Shown here: one piece after another, positions 5,837-7,661 of the stretch
Layout: the number at the start of each line of letters is the position of its first letter
Position numbering within the stretch: position 1 is the stretch's first letter
Source of the DNA: Chloroflexota bacterium
GTDB lineage: Bacteria; Chloroflexota; Anaerolineae; Promineifilales; Promineifilaceae
Length of the DNA: 7,661 nucleotides
Reading direction: 5' to 3'
NCBI GenBank assembly: GCA_020353135.1
Contig: CP070688.1
Location: forward strand, 4,303,899-4,311,559
Made by a program: the position numbers and the translations under genes
The notes under the pieces: model-generated
What the model saw: only the letters and a program-made list of their open reading frames with translations
Database searches by the model: none
Told to the model about the DNA's origin: nothing

Positions 5837-7661
5837 ATGCGCGTGACTGGATATCAAATGACCTCAGCCATAATCACTGTCGCCGACCGGCGAATTGCCC
5901 GTTCCCTGCTTCCAGTATTGATTCTACTGGCCCTGTACCTACTGCTGCGCGCAATGCCGGCTGGCGCCCAGGAGGGTGGGGCGGTCCAAGAGATCTTCGG
6001 CCAGATCGGCGTCGACGGCGGCGATATCTACCGCCTGCGAGACCTGGAGCGCGACCAGGTGCTATATCTGTACGCCGAATCCATCGGCGGTAATCTCGAT
6101 CCTTTCCTACTCCTTTCTGATGCGAATGAGGACCCGGCGGTCCTTAGAGACGTTTATCGCACCCAATTGGGACAGGCGATAGCGTCTGGCGAAGATCCTG
6201 TCCTGGCCATACCCCAAATCATCGGCGACCTGGCCATGGCCTGGGACGACGATAGCGGCCGTGGTTACGACGCGGCAATGGTTGTCGACATACCGGCCGA
6301 CGGCGACTATCTCTTTTGGATAGCCCCAGCGCCGACCGGCGATACCTTTGGCCAATACCGTTTACTCATTGGGCTCGACGCTCCCCAGGTGCTCGATGGT
6401 GATGCTCAGCCGACGGGCGACATTGTTGCCGTGCAAGAAACGAGCGCGCTGATCACCTCTTCGGCCGTCCAGCAAATCACCGGTACTTTGAGCGCCGGTC
6501 GAACATCAGCCTTTCACGAACTAAATCAACTGGGGTCTGGAGAGACCCTCTACGCCTACGTCGAAGGGACATCGGGCGACCTGAAACCGATTCTGATCCT
6601 GGAAGATTTCGCCGGCAAGGCAATTCGTACTGGCAACTTCGGTGGCCAGGAATCTAACGCCTCCCTCGAATTCACCGCACCTGAAATACTCGAAAACTAC
6701 GAGCTGAGCGTCGAGGCCTTTGGCGAGGGATCGTCAAGAACCAGCGGCGACTATCGTCTCGTAGTTGGCCGCAACGCGCCGGAGGTCCTGGAAGGTGTCG
6801 CCGACGTCAGGGGCGACTCGATTCTCCAGTCGGCCATCCCGGTGCAGGTCGGGCTCAGGTTACAGCAGATCACCGATGTCGATCAGCAGGCCGAGAATTT
6901 CGGCGCGGTAGCTACCATGCAAATGCGCTGGCATGATCCCAGGCTGGCCTTCAACCCGGGCGACTGTCAATGTGACTTGCAGAATTTCAATACGACCGAA
7001 TTCGCCGACTACGCGAGAGAGAAGGGCTCTCTCTGGCCAGAGTTCACCGTGTTTAACCAGCAAGGCCGGCGCTTCACCCAAAACGACAATGTCATCGTCT
7101 GGCCAAATGGCGATGTAATTTACTTCGAGCGCTTCTCAGCCACTTTACAGGCCCCAGACTTCGACTTCCGGCGATTCCCCTTTGACACGCAACGATTCTA
7201 CATTCGTTTGGATTCTCTGTTTCCCGAGGAATTCTTCCTCTTTGAAGAGCTGCCTGAGTACAGCGAACTGGGCGAGCAACTGGGTGAGGAAGAATGGATT
7301 GTTCTCGACTTTGACACGGAAATCGACTCGTCGACCGCCAGCAGCACGCTGCCTGTTTCCCGGTTCTCATACGGTTTCACTGCCAATCGCCATCTCAGCT
7401 TTTACGTTATTCGCATCTTCGTGCCGATCGTCATCATCATCATGGTTTCTTGGTTCACGTTCTTTCTTAAGGATTACAGCAAACGCGTGGACGTGACGGC
7501 CGGCAATCTGTTGCTCTTCATCGCCTTTAATTTCACCATTTCCGGCGAGTTGCCCCGCTTGGGCTACCTGACTTTCCTAGATGTCATTCTGATCAGTACT
7601 TTTGCCGTCACCGCCCTGGTCGTTGCCTTCAATGTCGTCTTGCGCCGGCTGGAATTGGCCG
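5837..7661 (+). CDS. Pentameric ligand-gated ion channel (pro-loop), 3' end missing
   Basis: The frame is open for 608 codons to the right edge. An in-frame TAA at 5816-5818 limits the start to ATG 5837 or ATG 5858 (residue 8); neither has a strong Shine-Dalgarno. A signal peptide (RRIARSLL, hydrophobic core about 24-38, cleavage near AGA-QE at 42-46) sends the N-terminus outside. Residues about 53-194 and 212-327 are two related beta-rich, PPC-like domains. The agonist-binding sandwich follows (about 333-515): VQVGLRLQQI, then MRWHDPRLAFN, then WPNGDVIYFERF, and the pro-loop signature FPFDTQ (447-452) that replaces the eukaryotic Cys-loop. M1 is about 519-544 (RIFVP, SWFTFFL). M2 is about 550-570, followed by the ELPRLGYLT linker; M3 is about 579-602. 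M4 and the stop are outside the window. The product should be a homopentameric plasma-membrane channel opened by an unknown extracellular signal. Family assignment is strong; ligand and ion are unknown. Confidence 0.92.
   Translation, partial: MRVTGYQMTSAIITVADRRIARSLLPVLILLALYLLLRAMPAGAQEGGAVQEIFGQIGVDGGDIYRLRDLERDQVLYLYAESIGGNLDPFLLLSDANEDPAVLRDVYRTQLGQAIASGEDPVLAIPQIIGDLAMAWDDDSGRGYDAAMVVDIPADGDYLFWIAPAPTGDTFGQYRLLIGLDAPQVLDGDAQPTGDIVAVQETSALITSSAVQQITGTLSAGRTSAFHELNQLGSGETLYAYVEGTSGDLKPILILEDFAGKAIRTGNFGGQESNASLEFTAPEILENYELSVEAFGEGSSRTSGDYRLVVGRNAPEVLEGVADVRGDSILQSAIPVQVGLRLQQITDVDQQAENFGAVATMQMRWHDPRLAFNPGDCQCDLQNFNTTEFADYAREKGSLWPEFTVFNQQGRRFTQNDNVIVWPNGDVIYFERFSATLQAPDFDFRRFPFDTQRFYIRLDSLFPEEFFLFEELPEYSELGEQLGEEEWIVLDFDTEIDSSTASSTLPVSRFSYGFTANRHLSFYVIRIFVPIVIIIMVSWFTFFLKDYSKRVDVTAGNLLLFIAFNFTISGELPRLGYLTFLDVILISTFAVTALVVAFNVVLRRLELA

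Noticed and set aside
5781..5846. A 21-codon ORF overlapping the start of the channel gene
   Set aside because: It has no clear Shine-Dalgarno or recognisable leader-peptide feature, and short ORFs of this size arise by chance.
6860..7496. Several short frames on both strands over the channel gene
   Set aside because: They overlap the continuous channel frame, which carries the FPFDxQ motif and membrane helices; none shows a domain or start signal.

Overview
The window looks like chromosomal DNA of a Chloroflexota bacterium, probably an Anaerolineae-type lineage (inference). The first gene encodes a secreted protein of PKD/Ig-like repeats ending in a Tyr-Leu-Pro-Val tail (residues YLPVAL). 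That resembles the YLP-type C-termini common on exported Chloroflexota proteins, and its first repeat is of a kind abundant in those genomes. The DNA is fairly GC-rich, coding density is high, and there are no mobile elements, CRISPR arrays, tRNAs or rRNAs.

Layout from left to right: (1) the 3' part of the PKD-repeat protein gene (+), whose stop codon lies inside a tandem 9-bp repeat; (2) a GNAT acetyltransferase gene (+); (3) a convergent HAD-family phosphatase gene (-); (4) a 273-bp divergent intergenic region with two copies of a perfect dyad, AAGCCnGGCTT; (5) an ABC1/AarF/UbiB-family kinase-like gene (+) with two C-terminal membrane helices; (6) a 138-bp gap with two copies of another perfect dyad, TTTCCnGGAAA; (7) an RDD-family membrane protein with a roughly 300-residue cytosolic N-terminal extension (+); (8) a large reading frame (+) from 5837 that is still open at the right edge.

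The last gene is the most notable. It encodes a prokaryotic pentameric ligand-gated ion channel (pLGIC, 'pro-loop' receptor). It has a signal peptide, two tandem related beta-rich domains resembling PPC domains, then the agonist-binding beta-sandwich with the FPFDxQ pro-loop signature, then M1, M2 and M3. M4 and the stop codon lie beyond the window. The layout recalls DeCLIC, the known bacterial pLGIC with two extra N-terminal domains, but the pore has an Asp at the predicted 2' position and the binding domain has a CxC pair.

Genes 5, 7 and 8 are co-directional, and all encode membrane-attached proteins. The RDD and channel genes are only 82 bp apart and may be co-transcribed. No functional link between them is shown by the sequence. 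The GNAT and HAD genes look like ordinary housekeeping or accessory enzymes.
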